This document shows, in pieces, positions 1 to 8,329 of a DNA stretch of 54,072 nucleotides (its first letter is position 1; each line of letters opens with the position of its first letter). Source of the stretch: Bacillota bacterium (GTDB lineage: Bacteria > Bacillota > Clostridia > Lachnospirales > Lachnospiraceae); the NCBI GenBank assembly GCA_023416695.1, contig JAEZGY010000080.1, forward strand, positions 1-54,072, written 5' to 3'. Under the pieces are notes generated by a model. The model worked only from the letters and a program-made list of their open reading frames with translations, was not told the DNA's origin and ran no database searches. Position numbers and translations under genes: made by a program.

Positions 1-678
1 GGTCTCAACGGAAGGTAAGGAAACCACCTTACCAGCTTTAATCGATTCCTGCATACAATTTGCTCCCGCTGGTTCTACCCCAATGACCTTAATATTTGGA
101 TTTAATTGTTTTGCTAAGGTGGATACACCGGCAGCCAAACCGCCACCACCAATTGGAACTAAGATAATATCAACAGTTGGAAGCTCTTTAACGATCTCCA
201 TTGCAATCGTACCTTGCCCTGTAGCTACAACCTCGTCATCAAAAGGATGAATAAAGGTATAACCGTGTTCTTTAGAGAGTTCTTGCGCATGTGCGCAAGC
301 CTCATCATACACATTACCATAGAGAACCACCTCTGCACCATAGCTTTTTGTACGGTTCACTTTAATGAGTGGTGTTGTCGTAGGCATGACAATAATAGCT
401 TTCGCATTATATAGCTTTGCTGCATAGGCAACGCCCTGGGCATGATTACCCGCAGATGCTGTAATAAGTCCTTTGGCACGTTCCTCCTCAGATAAAGTAC
501 TAATTTTATAATAAGCACCTCTTACCTTATAAGCCCCAGTATACTGCATATTCTCAGGCTTAAAGTAGACTTTATTACCTGTAGTTTCAGAAAAATACTC
601 ACTATAGATAAGCTTAGTTCGATTAATTACCTTTTGTACTGCTTCTGTCGCTTCCTCAAACTTCTCTAATGTCATCAT
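1..678 (-). CDS. ilvA: Threonine ammonia-lyase (threonine dehydratase), 3' end outside window
   Basis: PLP enzyme that deaminates threonine to 2-oxobutanoate and ammonia. The visible 226 residues are the N-terminal catalytic part. They include the PLP-lysine motif YKVRGAY (Lys51), the SAGNHAQGVA substrate loop at about residues 86-95, and the glycine loop PIGGGGLAAGV that binds the PLP phosphate. The start is ATG at 678 or the adjacent ATG at 675, with AGGAG 8 nt upstream. The reading frame runs off the left edge without a stop, so I cannot tell whether a C-terminal ACT domain (biosynthetic, isoleucine-inhibited) is present or whether this is a TdcB-like catabolic form. It follows ftsY on the same strand with about 100 bp between them. 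Confidence 0.93.
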   Translation of the reverse strand, partial: MMTLEKFEEATEAVQKVINRTKLIYSEYFSETTGNKVYFKPENMQYTGAYKVRGAYYKISTLSEEERAKGLITASAGNHAQGVAYAAKLYNAKAIIVMPTTTPLIKVNRTKSYGAEVVLYGNVYDEACAHAQELSKEHGYTFIHPFDDEVVATGQGTIAMEIVKELPTVDIILVPIGGGGLAAGVSTLAKQLNPNIKVIGVEPAGANCMQESIKAGKVVSLPSVET

Positions 679-752
679 AATAATATCTCCTTTTGTTTAT
701 ACATGTATTAGATAGATATGTTATATGATTCATCTTACTCGCTAATATGTAC

Positions 753-773
753 CCAGAGGCAAGTTGCCTCTGG
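753..773 (-). terminator. Perfect 9-bp hairpin downstream of ftsY, no U-tract
   Basis: CCAGAGGCA and TGCCTCTGG flank a 3-nt loop, beginning 8 bp after the ftsY stop. No T-run follows on either strand, so it may be a weak terminator or an mRNA 3'-end stabiliser between ftsY and the threonine dehydratase gene. Confidence 0.4.
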
Positions 774-781
774 TAGATGAA

Positions 782-1720
782 TCAGGCCTCAGCACCTGTA
801 ATGTCAAATAATGCATTTACAAATTCATCTGCATTAAATTTCTGTAAATCGTCAATTCCTTCACCAACGCCAATATATTTTACTGGTATGCCCATTTCTG
901 CCTGTATAGAAATAGCAATTCCACCTTTGGCGGTTCCATCTAATTTTGTAAGGATAATACCGTCAATGTCTGCGACTTCGCTGAATTGTTTGGCTTGTAC
1001 CATGGCATTCTGACCAGTGGTAGCATCAAGTACGATTAAGGTTTCCCTATAAGCATCTGGGTACTCTCTCTCAATAATACGATTAATCTTACGTAATTCT
1101 TCCATAAGATTTTTCTTGTTATGAAGTCTTCCAGCCGTATCACATAAAAGCACATCAATGTTACGGGATTTTGCTGCACTGACAGCGTCAAACACCACTG
1201 CAGCCGGATCAGAACCTTCCTGCTGAGCGATAATATCTACCTTTGCTCGTTTGGTCCATTCAGTAAGCTGTTCAATAGCCGCTGCCCTAAAAGTATCTGC
1301 TGCGGCAACAAGTACCTTTTTGTTCATGGCTTTAAACTGTGCAGCAAGTTTTCCTACCGACGTAGTTTTACCTACTCCATTCACACCAATTAACAGAATA
1401 ACAGATTTTCTATCCTCAAATTCGTAAGCAGTATCACTTACCTTCATTTGCTCCTTAATACTTTGAATTAAAAGGTCTTTACATTCTTTTGGATCTTTGA
1501 TTTTTTGTTCTTTTACTTTTTCTTGTAATGACTCAATAATAGAATTGGTTGTGGATACTCCAAGATCCGCCATTATTAGAATTTCTTCCAATTCCTCATA
1601 AAAATCATCATCAATACTGGAAAAACCACTGAATATATGATCAATTCCAGATAAAATATTCGTTCTTGTTTTGGATAATCCAGCCACTAAACGACTAAAA
1701 AATCCTTTCTTATCTGCCAT
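782..1720 (-). CDS. ftsY: Signal recognition particle receptor FtsY
   Basis: SRP receptor GTPase that docks the SRP-ribosome complex at the membrane for co-translational insertion. It is 312 aa, a short Gram-positive form with almost no acidic A domain before the N domain (about 20-100). The G domain shows G1 GVNGVGKTT (112-120), DTFRAAA (142-148), DTAGR (about 194-198) and TKLDGTAKGG (about 258-267). The ATG is preceded by GAGGTG. It is last in the rnc-smc-ftsY cluster, 47 bp after smc, the order also seen in Bacillus. Confidence 0.98.
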   Translation of the reverse strand: MADKKGFFSRLVAGLSKTRTNILSGIDHIFSGFSSIDDDFYEELEEILIMADLGVSTTNSIIESLQEKVKEQKIKDPKECKDLLIQSIKEQMKVSDTAYEFEDRKSVILLIGVNGVGKTTSVGKLAAQFKAMNKKVLVAAADTFRAAAIEQLTEWTKRAKVDIIAQQEGSDPAAVVFDAVSAAKSRNIDVLLCDTAGRLHNKKNLMEELRKINRIIEREYPDAYRETLIVLDATTGQNAMVQAKQFSEVADIDGIILTKLDGTAKGGIAISIQAEMGIPVKYIGVGEGIDDLQKFNADEFVNALFDITGAEA

Positions 1721-1767
1721 AAAACACCTCGTTTAGATTTATTTTATATAATATAACATTGTATACT

Positions 1768-4700
1768 CTATTTTTCTAGTTGATTTTCAATTAAGTTTAC
1801 AGAAACCAACGTAGATACACCTTTTTCTTGCATGGTTATACCGTATAAACGGTCAGCCATAGCCATAGAGCCCCTTCTATGAGTGATAATAATAAATTGT
1901 GTCTTATCCGTCAATTTTTTCAAGTATCTTGCATAACGATCTACATTTGACTCATCTAAGGCAGCCTCAATTTCATCCAAAAGACAGAATGGAGATGGTT
2001 TTAAGTTCTGAATTGCAAATAACAAACTAATGGCTGTAAGAGCTTTCTCTCCACCTGATAATTGCATCATGTTTACTAGTTTTTTTCCAGGTGGTTGAGC
2101 GTTTATCCGTATGCCGGCTTCTAATAAATCTTCATCCTCCACTAATTCTAGAGTACCTTTACCTCCACCAAACATCTCTTTAAATACCTTATCAAATTGT
2201 TCCTTAATTAAGGCAAACTTCTCTTCAAACTGCTTCCTCATCTCGGTATCTAGTTCCTCGATAATACCGATCAATACCTCTTCTGCCTTAACTATATCAT
2301 CATGTTGTGTCTTTAAATGTTCATAACGCTCCATTGTACTCTTGTAGTCTTCAATGGCGTTTACATTGACATCCCCCAGATTTTTTATGTTCGCTTTAAC
2401 CTCTGCAACTAGCTTCTTAATCTGAGACAAGGAATAGGATTCTTCTGTACGTAAAGCAATCGCATCACTATAGGTAATTTCATATTCTTCAAACATATAA
2501 TTTACAATGTTTGTCAATTGATCATCAATTTTCTCAATATTACTAGAAAGACGGAAGCATTCTTTATCCAAAGCATTAATTCGAGCAGATAATTCCTCTC
2601 GTTTTTTGAAGAAATCCTTGTGTTGGAAACTTATATCTTCTTTTTTTGTAGATAGTACGGTTATTTGTTCCGTATAAGTGGTTATTTGACTAGAGTGTGT
2701 CTCTATCTCTTGTTTTATTTCTAGAATATTTGTCTGTCTCTCTGCAATGATTTTAGCACATTCCTCCATAGAAGCTAAGGTTGTTTTTCTTTCTTCAACA
2801 AGACGAGCAAGTTCTTCTTTTACACGGAACATATTTTCCATATGAAATTCAATGGTCTGCTCTTGATTGGAAAGAGCAATTTTAAGTTCTGACAGCTTGG
2901 AGGTTACGTCACTATAATCTTTACGCTTTTCTTCCACATTCGCCTGTAACTCTAGTATAATCTTATCATTTTCCTCAGAGTTTATTAGATTCTTTTCTAG
3001 TTCAGCTTGCAAATTAGTTAGATTCTCATTTAATTCTTTTGCTTGCTTTTCAATTTCTGTATTCTCTAATTGAATATCTGCGAAATCGTGTTCGACATTT
3101 TTTAAATCTACCTTAGTTTGGTTTAATGTCAATTTTTCAGTATTTAGAGATAAATTTGTTTCATGAATCTGATTCTCAGTCTGCAGTAATTTAGCTTCTA
3201 GCTCCTCTTTCTTTGCTTCTTTTTCTGATAAGATACTCTGTAGGTCAGAAATTTTACATTCCAAAGAAGTGATAGAGTCTTTAATTTCTTCCATTTCTCG
3301 TCTACGTCCTAAGAGGTTACTAGAGTTTTTATAAGCACCACCAGACATAGAACCACCAGGATTCATCATATCTCCTTCTATAGTAACTATTCTTAGGGAA
3401 TATTGGTACTTTCTCTGTAGCTCTATGGCATGATCAATATGATCTACTACTACAATACGACCTAATAGACTTTCTAACACCTTTTTATACATATCATCAG
3501 TTTCTACAAGTGTAGAAGCTATACCTATAACCCCTGGCTCCTTTAATACTTTCTCAATGGTAAACTGGTTCTTAATATTTATGCTAGTTAAAGGAAGGAA
3601 CGTAGCACGACCATAATGATTTTTCTTTAAAAGTTCAATTAGGTGTTTTGCTGTGGTTTCATTATCCGTTACAATATTTTGGATACTTCCACCTAATGCT
3701 GTCTCTACAGCTGTCTCATACTTTTTCTGTACCTTAATAATGTCTGCCACAACACCATGAATTCCTGGAAACTGATTCTTTTGCTCCATGATTTTACGGA
3801 TGCTGTTACCATAACCCTCATATCGTTCTGTGATATTGGTAAGATACTCTAAGCGAGATTTTTCCTTATGATAACCTTGCTTCTTTTCATCTAACGATTT
3901 ATAAGTTTCTACTAATTCTTTTGAAATAACATGAACCTTTTCTTGTAATTCATTTTGCTGTTGTTCCAACTGAATTAGTTGTTCATCAAGCATTTCTATT
4001 TGGATTCTATGTTGTTGTAATCGTTCGTTACACTCGTCTTGATCTTTTTTATTTTTTAGTAACCGCTGTGTTAAAGCAATCTTCTTCAAATTATTCTGCT
4101 CGAGTATAGCTTCATAACGTTGCATCTTAGACTTTATATTGGAATTCTCACTAAGAAGTTCAAAGATTTCACCTTTTAAGCCTTCAATTCTTTGATTCAC
4201 CTCTGCAATGTCCCTATCCGTGGACTTGAGGCCAAATTCTATCTCTTCTTCTTCCTTTTTTAAATTTTTGATTTGAAGTGCAGATTCCTTCTTTTTATCT
4301 AAAATATCATTAACCTGCTTCTCTTTAGACACAACTTCATCATTAATCAATCTAAGTCTTGACTGTAGATGTTCATCGCTTTGATTAGAAGCTATAATTT
4401 GCTCGTTTAATACCTTAATTTGTCCATCTTTTTGTTCCTTTAGTATCTTAAGTTCACTTAATCGGGTTTTTATTTCATCCGTTTGAGTATTTATTTCTTC
4501 AATTACTTCTTCTAACTTCTCATACTCTACCTTAGCCAAATCATAACTATCCTTTGTAGAGTTTAAATCACTTAATGCTATGGCACTTTTCTCTTCTAAT
4601 TTCTTTTTTTCGTCTATAATACGATCATGTTCTAATAAAAACATGTTAACATCGTATTTTTTCAACTCATCTCTATAGTTTAAGTACTGTTTAGCAACTT

Positions 4701-5328
4701 TAGACTGTTTTTCTAATGGACCAATCTGTTTTTCAATTTCTGATAAAATATCAGTAACACGACATAGATTTTGCTTTTCTGCCTCTAGATTTTTTTGTGC
4801 AGCCAACTTTCTCTTCTTAAATTTAACAATACCAGCAGCCTCATCAAATAGCTCTCGACGTTCCTCTGGTTTTCCACTTAAGATCTTTTCAATCTGACCT
4901 TGTCCAATGATGGAGTATCCCTCTTTACCAATACCAGTATCTAGAAGTAACTCTTGAACGTCACGTAGACGACAATTGTTCCCATTAATCTGATACTCGC
5001 TTTCTCCCGAGCGGAACACTCTACGAGCAATCTTTACCTCATCATAATCAATATTAAGTTCATGAGTGGAGTTATCTAGCGTAATGGCAACGTAAGCAAA
5101 GCCCAAAGGTTTTCTTGCCTCCGTTCCAGAGAAAATAACGTCTTCCATTTTATTTCCACGAAGCTGTTTTGCGCTTTGCTCGCCCAATACCCAGCGAACC
5201 GCATCAGCCACATTACTTTTTCCAGATCCATTAGGACCTACAATTCCTGTAATTCCGTCATGAAAATCCAAAACCATTTTATTGCCAAATGACTTAAAGC
5301 CTTGTACTTCAATGCTTTTTAAATACAT
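1768..5328 (-). CDS. smc: Chromosome segregation protein SMC
   Basis: Condensin ATPase, 1186 aa, the family's normal length. The N-terminal head has Walker A GPNGSGKSN (31-39). Long coiled coils follow, interrupted by a hinge at about residues 515-680 that contains the MNPGGSMSGG segment. The C-terminal head has the ABC signature LSGGEKALTA and Walker B CLLDEIEAALD. Homodimers work with ScpA/ScpB to organise the chromosome; neither kleisin gene is in this window. The start overlaps the rnc stop by 10 bp, indicating translational coupling, and a GGGAGAG ribosome site lies inside the end of rnc. Confidence 0.99.
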   Translation of the reverse strand: MYLKSIEVQGFKSFGNKMVLDFHDGITGIVGPNGSGKSNVADAVRWVLGEQSAKQLRGNKMEDVIFSGTEARKPLGFAYVAITLDNSTHELNIDYDEVKIARRVFRSGESEYQINGNNCRLRDVQELLLDTGIGKEGYSIIGQGQIEKILSGKPEERRELFDEAAGIVKFKKRKLAAQKNLEAEKQNLCRVTDILSEIEKQIGPLEKQSKVAKQYLNYRDELKKYDVNMFLLEHDRIIDEKKKLEEKSAIALSDLNSTKDSYDLAKVEYEKLEEVIEEINTQTDEIKTRLSELKILKEQKDGQIKVLNEQIIASNQSDEHLQSRLRLINDEVVSKEKQVNDILDKKKESALQIKNLKKEEEEIEFGLKSTDRDIAEVNQRIEGLKGEIFELLSENSNIKSKMQRYEAILEQNNLKKIALTQRLLKNKKDQDECNERLQQHRIQIEMLDEQLIQLEQQQNELQEKVHVISKELVETYKSLDEKKQGYHKEKSRLEYLTNITERYEGYGNSIRKIMEQKNQFPGIHGVVADIIKVQKKYETAVETALGGSIQNIVTDNETTAKHLIELLKKNHYGRATFLPLTSINIKNQFTIEKVLKEPGVIGIASTLVETDDMYKKVLESLLGRIVVVDHIDHAIELQRKYQYSLRIVTIEGDMMNPGGSMSGGAYKNSSNLLGRRREMEEIKDSITSLECKISDLQSILSEKEAKKEELEAKLLQTENQIHETNLSLNTEKLTLNQTKVDLKNVEHDFADIQLENTEIEKQAKELNENLTNLQAELEKNLINSEENDKIILELQANVEEKRKDYSDVTSKLSELKIALSNQEQTIEFHMENMFRVKEELARLVEERKTTLASMEECAKIIAERQTNILEIKQEIETHSSQITTYTEQITVLSTKKEDISFQHKDFFKKREELSARINALDKECFRLSSNIEKIDDQLTNIVNYMFEEYEITYSDAIALRTEESYSLSQIKKLVAEVKANIKNLGDVNVNAIEDYKSTMERYEHLKTQHDDIVKAEEVLIGIIEELDTEMRKQFEEKFALIKEQFDKVFKEMFGGGKGTLELVEDEDLLEAGIRINAQPPGKKLVNMMQLSGGEKALTAISLLFAIQNLKPSPFCLLDEIEAALDESNVDRYARYLKKLTDKTQFIIITHRRGSMAMADRLYGITMQEKGVSTLVSVNLIENQLEK

Positions 5329-6029
5329 TTTACTCTCCCATTCTCTTTCAATTTTAAAATTGATTTATATGCAGCATTCTGTTCCGCAGCTTTTTTCGTA
5401 CGCCCTACCCCTATGGCTAACTGCTCATTTCCAAACATAGCTGCTATTGTAAATTTCTTATTATGATCTGGTCCCTCTTCTGATATCAATTCATATACCA
5501 AAGGTTCTTTACTTTCACTTTGTATAATTTCTTGTAAGATAGTCTTGCTATCAAAAAAGAGTTTCTTATGTTCAATGTCGTCTAGAATATACTGTTTAAT
5601 AAACTCTTTTGCATTAGTAAAACCACCGTCGAGAAAAATAGCTCCAATAACGGCTTCCAGTGCATCAGAGAGAATAGAATCCCTGTCTCTTCCCCCAGTC
5701 GCTGCCTCTCCTTTACCTAATAGTAAATAGTCACCAAGGTTCATTTCTCTAGCACAGAGTGCCAGTGTAGGTTCACATACCATACTTGCTCGAAGTCTTG
5801 TTAATTCACCCTCTTGCATCTCTTTATGGGCATCAAAAACAAACTCACTAGAAACAAGCTCTAACACAGCATCTCCTAGAAATTCTAAACGTTCGTTATT
5901 TTCTAATTTCTCATATCTTCTTTCATTAGAAAATGAGCTGTGAGTTAAGGCCTGTTTTAAAAGATTTCTACTTTTGAATTGGTAGTTTATTAATTTTTCA
6001 AAACTTTCTATTGACTCCTGGATTTTCAT
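5319..6029 (-). CDS. rnc: Ribonuclease III
   Basis: Double-stranded RNA endonuclease for rRNA and mRNA processing, 236 aa. The catalytic domain (about 1-150) carries the family signature NERLEFLGDAVLELV (45-59) and the second acidic cluster SDALEAVIGAIFLDGG. A dsRNA-binding domain follows at about 158-230, ending in the typical KKAAEQNAA helix. It lies between acpP and smc and overlaps smc by 10 bp. The clostridial/Bacillus order acpP-rnc-smc is preserved. Confidence 0.98.
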   Translation of the reverse strand: MKIQESIESFEKLINYQFKSRNLLKQALTHSSFSNERRYEKLENNERLEFLGDAVLELVSSEFVFDAHKEMQEGELTRLRASMVCEPTLALCAREMNLGDYLLLGKGEAATGGRDRDSILSDALEAVIGAIFLDGGFTNAKEFIKQYILDDIEHKKLFFDSKTILQEIIQSESKEPLVYELISEEGPDHNKKFTIAAMFGNEQLAIGVGRTKKAAEQNAAYKSILKLKENGRVKCI

Positions 6030-6051
6030 AGATTTCCTCCATTCTAATCTG

Positions 6052-6077
6052 AAAAGGCTGCCCTCTCACGGACAGCC
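6052..6077 (-). terminator. Hairpin between acpP and rnc
   Basis: On the minus strand GGCTGTCC pairs with GGGCAGCC (one G-U) around a 6-nt loop and is followed by TTTT. It sits between the acpP stop and the rnc start, so it is either a partial terminator that lowers rnc-smc-ftsY expression relative to acpP or a processing site. Confidence 0.55.
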
Positions 6078-6087
6078 AATTAACTTC

Positions 6088-6318
6088 TTAGTTCAAAGCA
6101 TTTTTTATTTGTTCTACTGCATCAGCTACTGTTACGATATTTTCTGCATCTTCATTTGCAATTTCAATATCAAATTCTTCTTCAATGCCCATAATTATTT
6201 GAAAAATGTCTAATGAATCAGCACCTAAGTCATCAACAAAGGTAGTATCCATTGTAATCTCATCTGCATCTACATTAAGTACTTCACTAATGATTTTTTT
6301 TAACTTTTCAAATTCCAT
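6088..6318 (-). CDS. acpP: Acyl carrier protein
   Basis: Carrier of growing fatty acyl chains on 4'-phosphopantetheine; 76 aa from the chosen ATG. The modification site is Ser in DLGADSLD. The ORF opens to an in-frame TTG at 6342, but an AAAGGTG ribosome site sits about 7 nt before the ATG at 6318 and the protein from there has normal ACP length and start (MEFEKLKKIISEVL). After DSLD the helix-II sequence is IFQIIM instead of the usual xVELVM, so the conserved glutamate is a glutamine. It follows plsX with 20 bp between coding regions. The fabD and fabG genes found between plsX and acpP in Bacillus are absent. Confidence 0.96.
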   Translation of the reverse strand: MEFEKLKKIISEVLNVDADEITMDTTFVDDLGADSLDIFQIIMGIEEEFDIEIANEDAENIVTVADAVEQIKNALN

Positions 6319-6338
6319 CCTAATCACCTTTCCTTGAA

Positions 6339-7349
6339 TCAATCTATGATTTCAATGCTATTCTTGATTTTTTCGTTTATATTCTGTTCCTTGAACGCTA
6401 TACATTGGATAATAGAGTTTTTAATCTCCTGACTTTTAGCGTTGCCATGGGTTTTCACAACGAGACCATTAAGTCCCAGCATAGGAGCACCCCCATAGGC
6501 AGAAGCATCAAAGGATTTTAACGTTTTTTTCAGTGCTGGTTTCACTAATAAAGCACCTATCTTACTTCTTAGAGATGACATCATACCACCCTTTACTTTG
6601 CTAAGTAAAGCGGATGCCAAACCTTCATAAAGTTTAAGAATTACATTACCGGTAAAGGCCTCACATACAATGACATCAGCCTCTCCATAAGGTATATCTC
6701 TAGCTTCAATACTACCAACAAAATTAATATCACTACTATTCTTAAGGATAGGATATGTTTCTTTTACTAACATATTCCCCTTTTCTTCTTCAGCTCCAAT
6801 ATTAACAATTGCCACTTTTGGATTTTTTATCCCTACAACATTTTCCATATAGATAGAACCCATCTTAGCAAATTGAACTAGATGTGAAGAACGAGCATCT
6901 ACATTTGCTCCACAGTCGATTAAAAGTGATACACCCTTTGTAGTAGGGATAAGAGGAGCTAAAGGCGGTCGCTCGATACCTTTCACACGACCTACAATAA
7001 GTTGTCCACCAACTAAGACTGCGCCTGTACTACCTGCTGATATAAATGCATCAGCTTTACCACTCTTTACCAGATTTAACGCAACAACAATAGAGGAGTC
7101 TTTCTTACGTCGAATTGCCATAACAGGTGCTTCATCGTTGGTTATCACTTCCTCGGCATTTACAACTTCAATCTGATTTAAATTATAGGTGTACGATTTT
7201 AGCTTTTCTTTCAAGATGTCTTCTTTTCCTACAAGATAAACCTTGATGTCACTACGCTCATTCACTGCTTCTACAGAGCCTTTTATAGTTTCATCTGGAG
7301 CAAAATCACCACCCATAGCATCTACCGCTATGTGCACTCTCGTTTGCAT
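6339..7349 (-). CDS. plsX: Phosphate acyltransferase PlsX
   Basis: Converts acyl-ACP and phosphate into acyl-phosphate, the first step of PlsX/PlsY phospholipid synthesis. It is 336 aa, full length. The N-terminus VHIAVDAMGGDFAPDE and the internal GANVDAR and SAGSTGAVL segments are characteristic. AGGAGG precedes the ATG by 8 nt. Its substrate carrier AcpP is encoded immediately downstream. There is no rpmF in front of it, unlike in many Firmicutes; a terminated cheR gene lies upstream instead. Confidence 0.97.
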   Translation of the reverse strand: MQTRVHIAVDAMGGDFAPDETIKGSVEAVNERSDIKVYLVGKEDILKEKLKSYTYNLNQIEVVNAEEVITNDEAPVMAIRRKKDSSIVVALNLVKSGKADAFISAGSTGAVLVGGQLIVGRVKGIERPPLAPLIPTTKGVSLLIDCGANVDARSSHLVQFAKMGSIYMENVVGIKNPKVAIVNIGAEEEKGNMLVKETYPILKNSSDINFVGSIEARDIPYGEADVIVCEAFTGNVILKLYEGLASALLSKVKGGMMSSLRSKIGALLVKPALKKTLKSFDASAYGGAPMLGLNGLVVKTHGNAKSQEIKNSIIQCIAFKEQNINEKIKNSIEIID

Positions 7350-7420
7350 TATAAATTCCTCCTGTTATCATCTATTAATCAATATACTAAATATCTCTAT
7401 AGAAATCAACAATAATTTTA

Positions 7421-7452
7421 CAAAAAAGAGGCAGGACATCAAATGCCTGCCT
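7421..7452 (-). terminator. Rho-independent terminator of cheR
   Basis: AGGCAGG and CCTGCCT pair on the minus strand and are followed by CTTTTTTG. It lies 9 bp past the cheR stop and upstream of plsX, so plsX must have its own promoter in the roughly 70 bp before its start. Confidence 0.85.
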
Positions 7453-7460
7453 AATATCTA

Positions 7461-8237
7461 TTATAATCTTAAATAGAAAAAAGATTTATAGGATTTATAT
7501 CCCAATTCTGTTGCTTGTATAATCTGCTCTGTACTACCAACAAATAGATACCCACCCTTTTTTAACGACTTATGAAAGCCAGCGTAAATATCCAGTTTTG
7601 CTTCTTCTGTAAAATAAATCATAACATTTCTACAAACAATTATATCGCAATCAGCAGGATATGGATCTTTTAATAAATCATGTTTTCTAAACTCCACTTG
7701 ATTTTTTATTAGAGGAGAAATTTGATAAGTTTTGTCATTCACATAGGTAAAATACTTCGTTTTAAACTCTTCAGGAAGGCATTTTAATGATTTTTCATTA
7801 TAGATTCCCATTTTTGCCTTTTCCATCACCTGTTCATCCAGATCTGTTGCAATAATTTTGATCTTATTCAATGGCATAAACTTACTCAAAAGCATTACAA
7901 GCGAATATGGTTCATCACCAGTGGAACAAGCAGCACTCCATATCTTAAGGGGAGCACCTGTATGTATCTTCTCAGGTAAAATGTCTTTCTCTAAAATCCT
8001 CCACTGTTCTGGATTACGAAAAAATTCAGAAACATTGATTGTAAGATAATTTACAAATTCATTCAGTAGGTTTTTATCTGCCTTAATTGCGTTGATATAA
8101 TCCTCATATGTCTCATACTTATATTTAGTAATTAGGGCATCAATACGACGTTTCATCTGACGTTCTTTATAAGCACTTAAATCCAACTTAATCAATTGGA
8201 ATACGGATTTTTTAAAATCCTCATAGCTTCCTAACAT
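7461..8237 (-). CDS. cheR: CheR-type chemoreceptor glutamate methyltransferase
   Basis: SAM-dependent methylation of glutamates in chemoreceptors. It is 258 aa with the N-terminal helical CheR domain (about 1-70, with the basic KERQMKRRIDAL segment that contacts receptors) and the C-terminal methyltransferase domain. Visible motifs include NVSEFFRNPEQW, the SAM-binding IWSAACSTGDEPYS and IIVCRNVMIYF. AAGGTG lies before the ATG. No other chemotaxis or flagellar gene lies in the window, so it is an orphan here. It could serve a cluster elsewhere or methylate another target. Confidence 0.93.
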   Translation of the reverse strand: MLGSYEDFKKSVFQLIKLDLSAYKERQMKRRIDALITKYKYETYEDYINAIKADKNLLNEFVNYLTINVSEFFRNPEQWRILEKDILPEKIHTGAPLKIWSAACSTGDEPYSLVMLLSKFMPLNKIKIIATDLDEQVMEKAKMGIYNEKSLKCLPEEFKTKYFTYVNDKTYQISPLIKNQVEFRKHDLLKDPYPADCDIIVCRNVMIYFTEEAKLDIYAGFHKSLKKGGYLFVGSTEQIIQATELGYKSYKSFFYLRL

Positions 8238-8266
8238 AAAACACCTTCAATTCCCTTATATTTTGA

Positions 8267-8295
8267 GATAAGCAGGCTAAAACAACCTGCTTATC
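8267..8295 (-). terminator. Perfect 10-bp hairpin between ispH-rpsA and cheR
   Basis: GATAAGCAGG and CCTGCTTATC pair around a 9-nt loop, about 35 bp after the fusion gene's stop. The minus strand after the stem reads TCAAAATATAAG, with no U-run, so termination is uncertain. Confidence 0.45.
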
Positions 8296-8329
8296 AAAGT
8301 AATATCTATTTATCTTTTATTAATAATGA

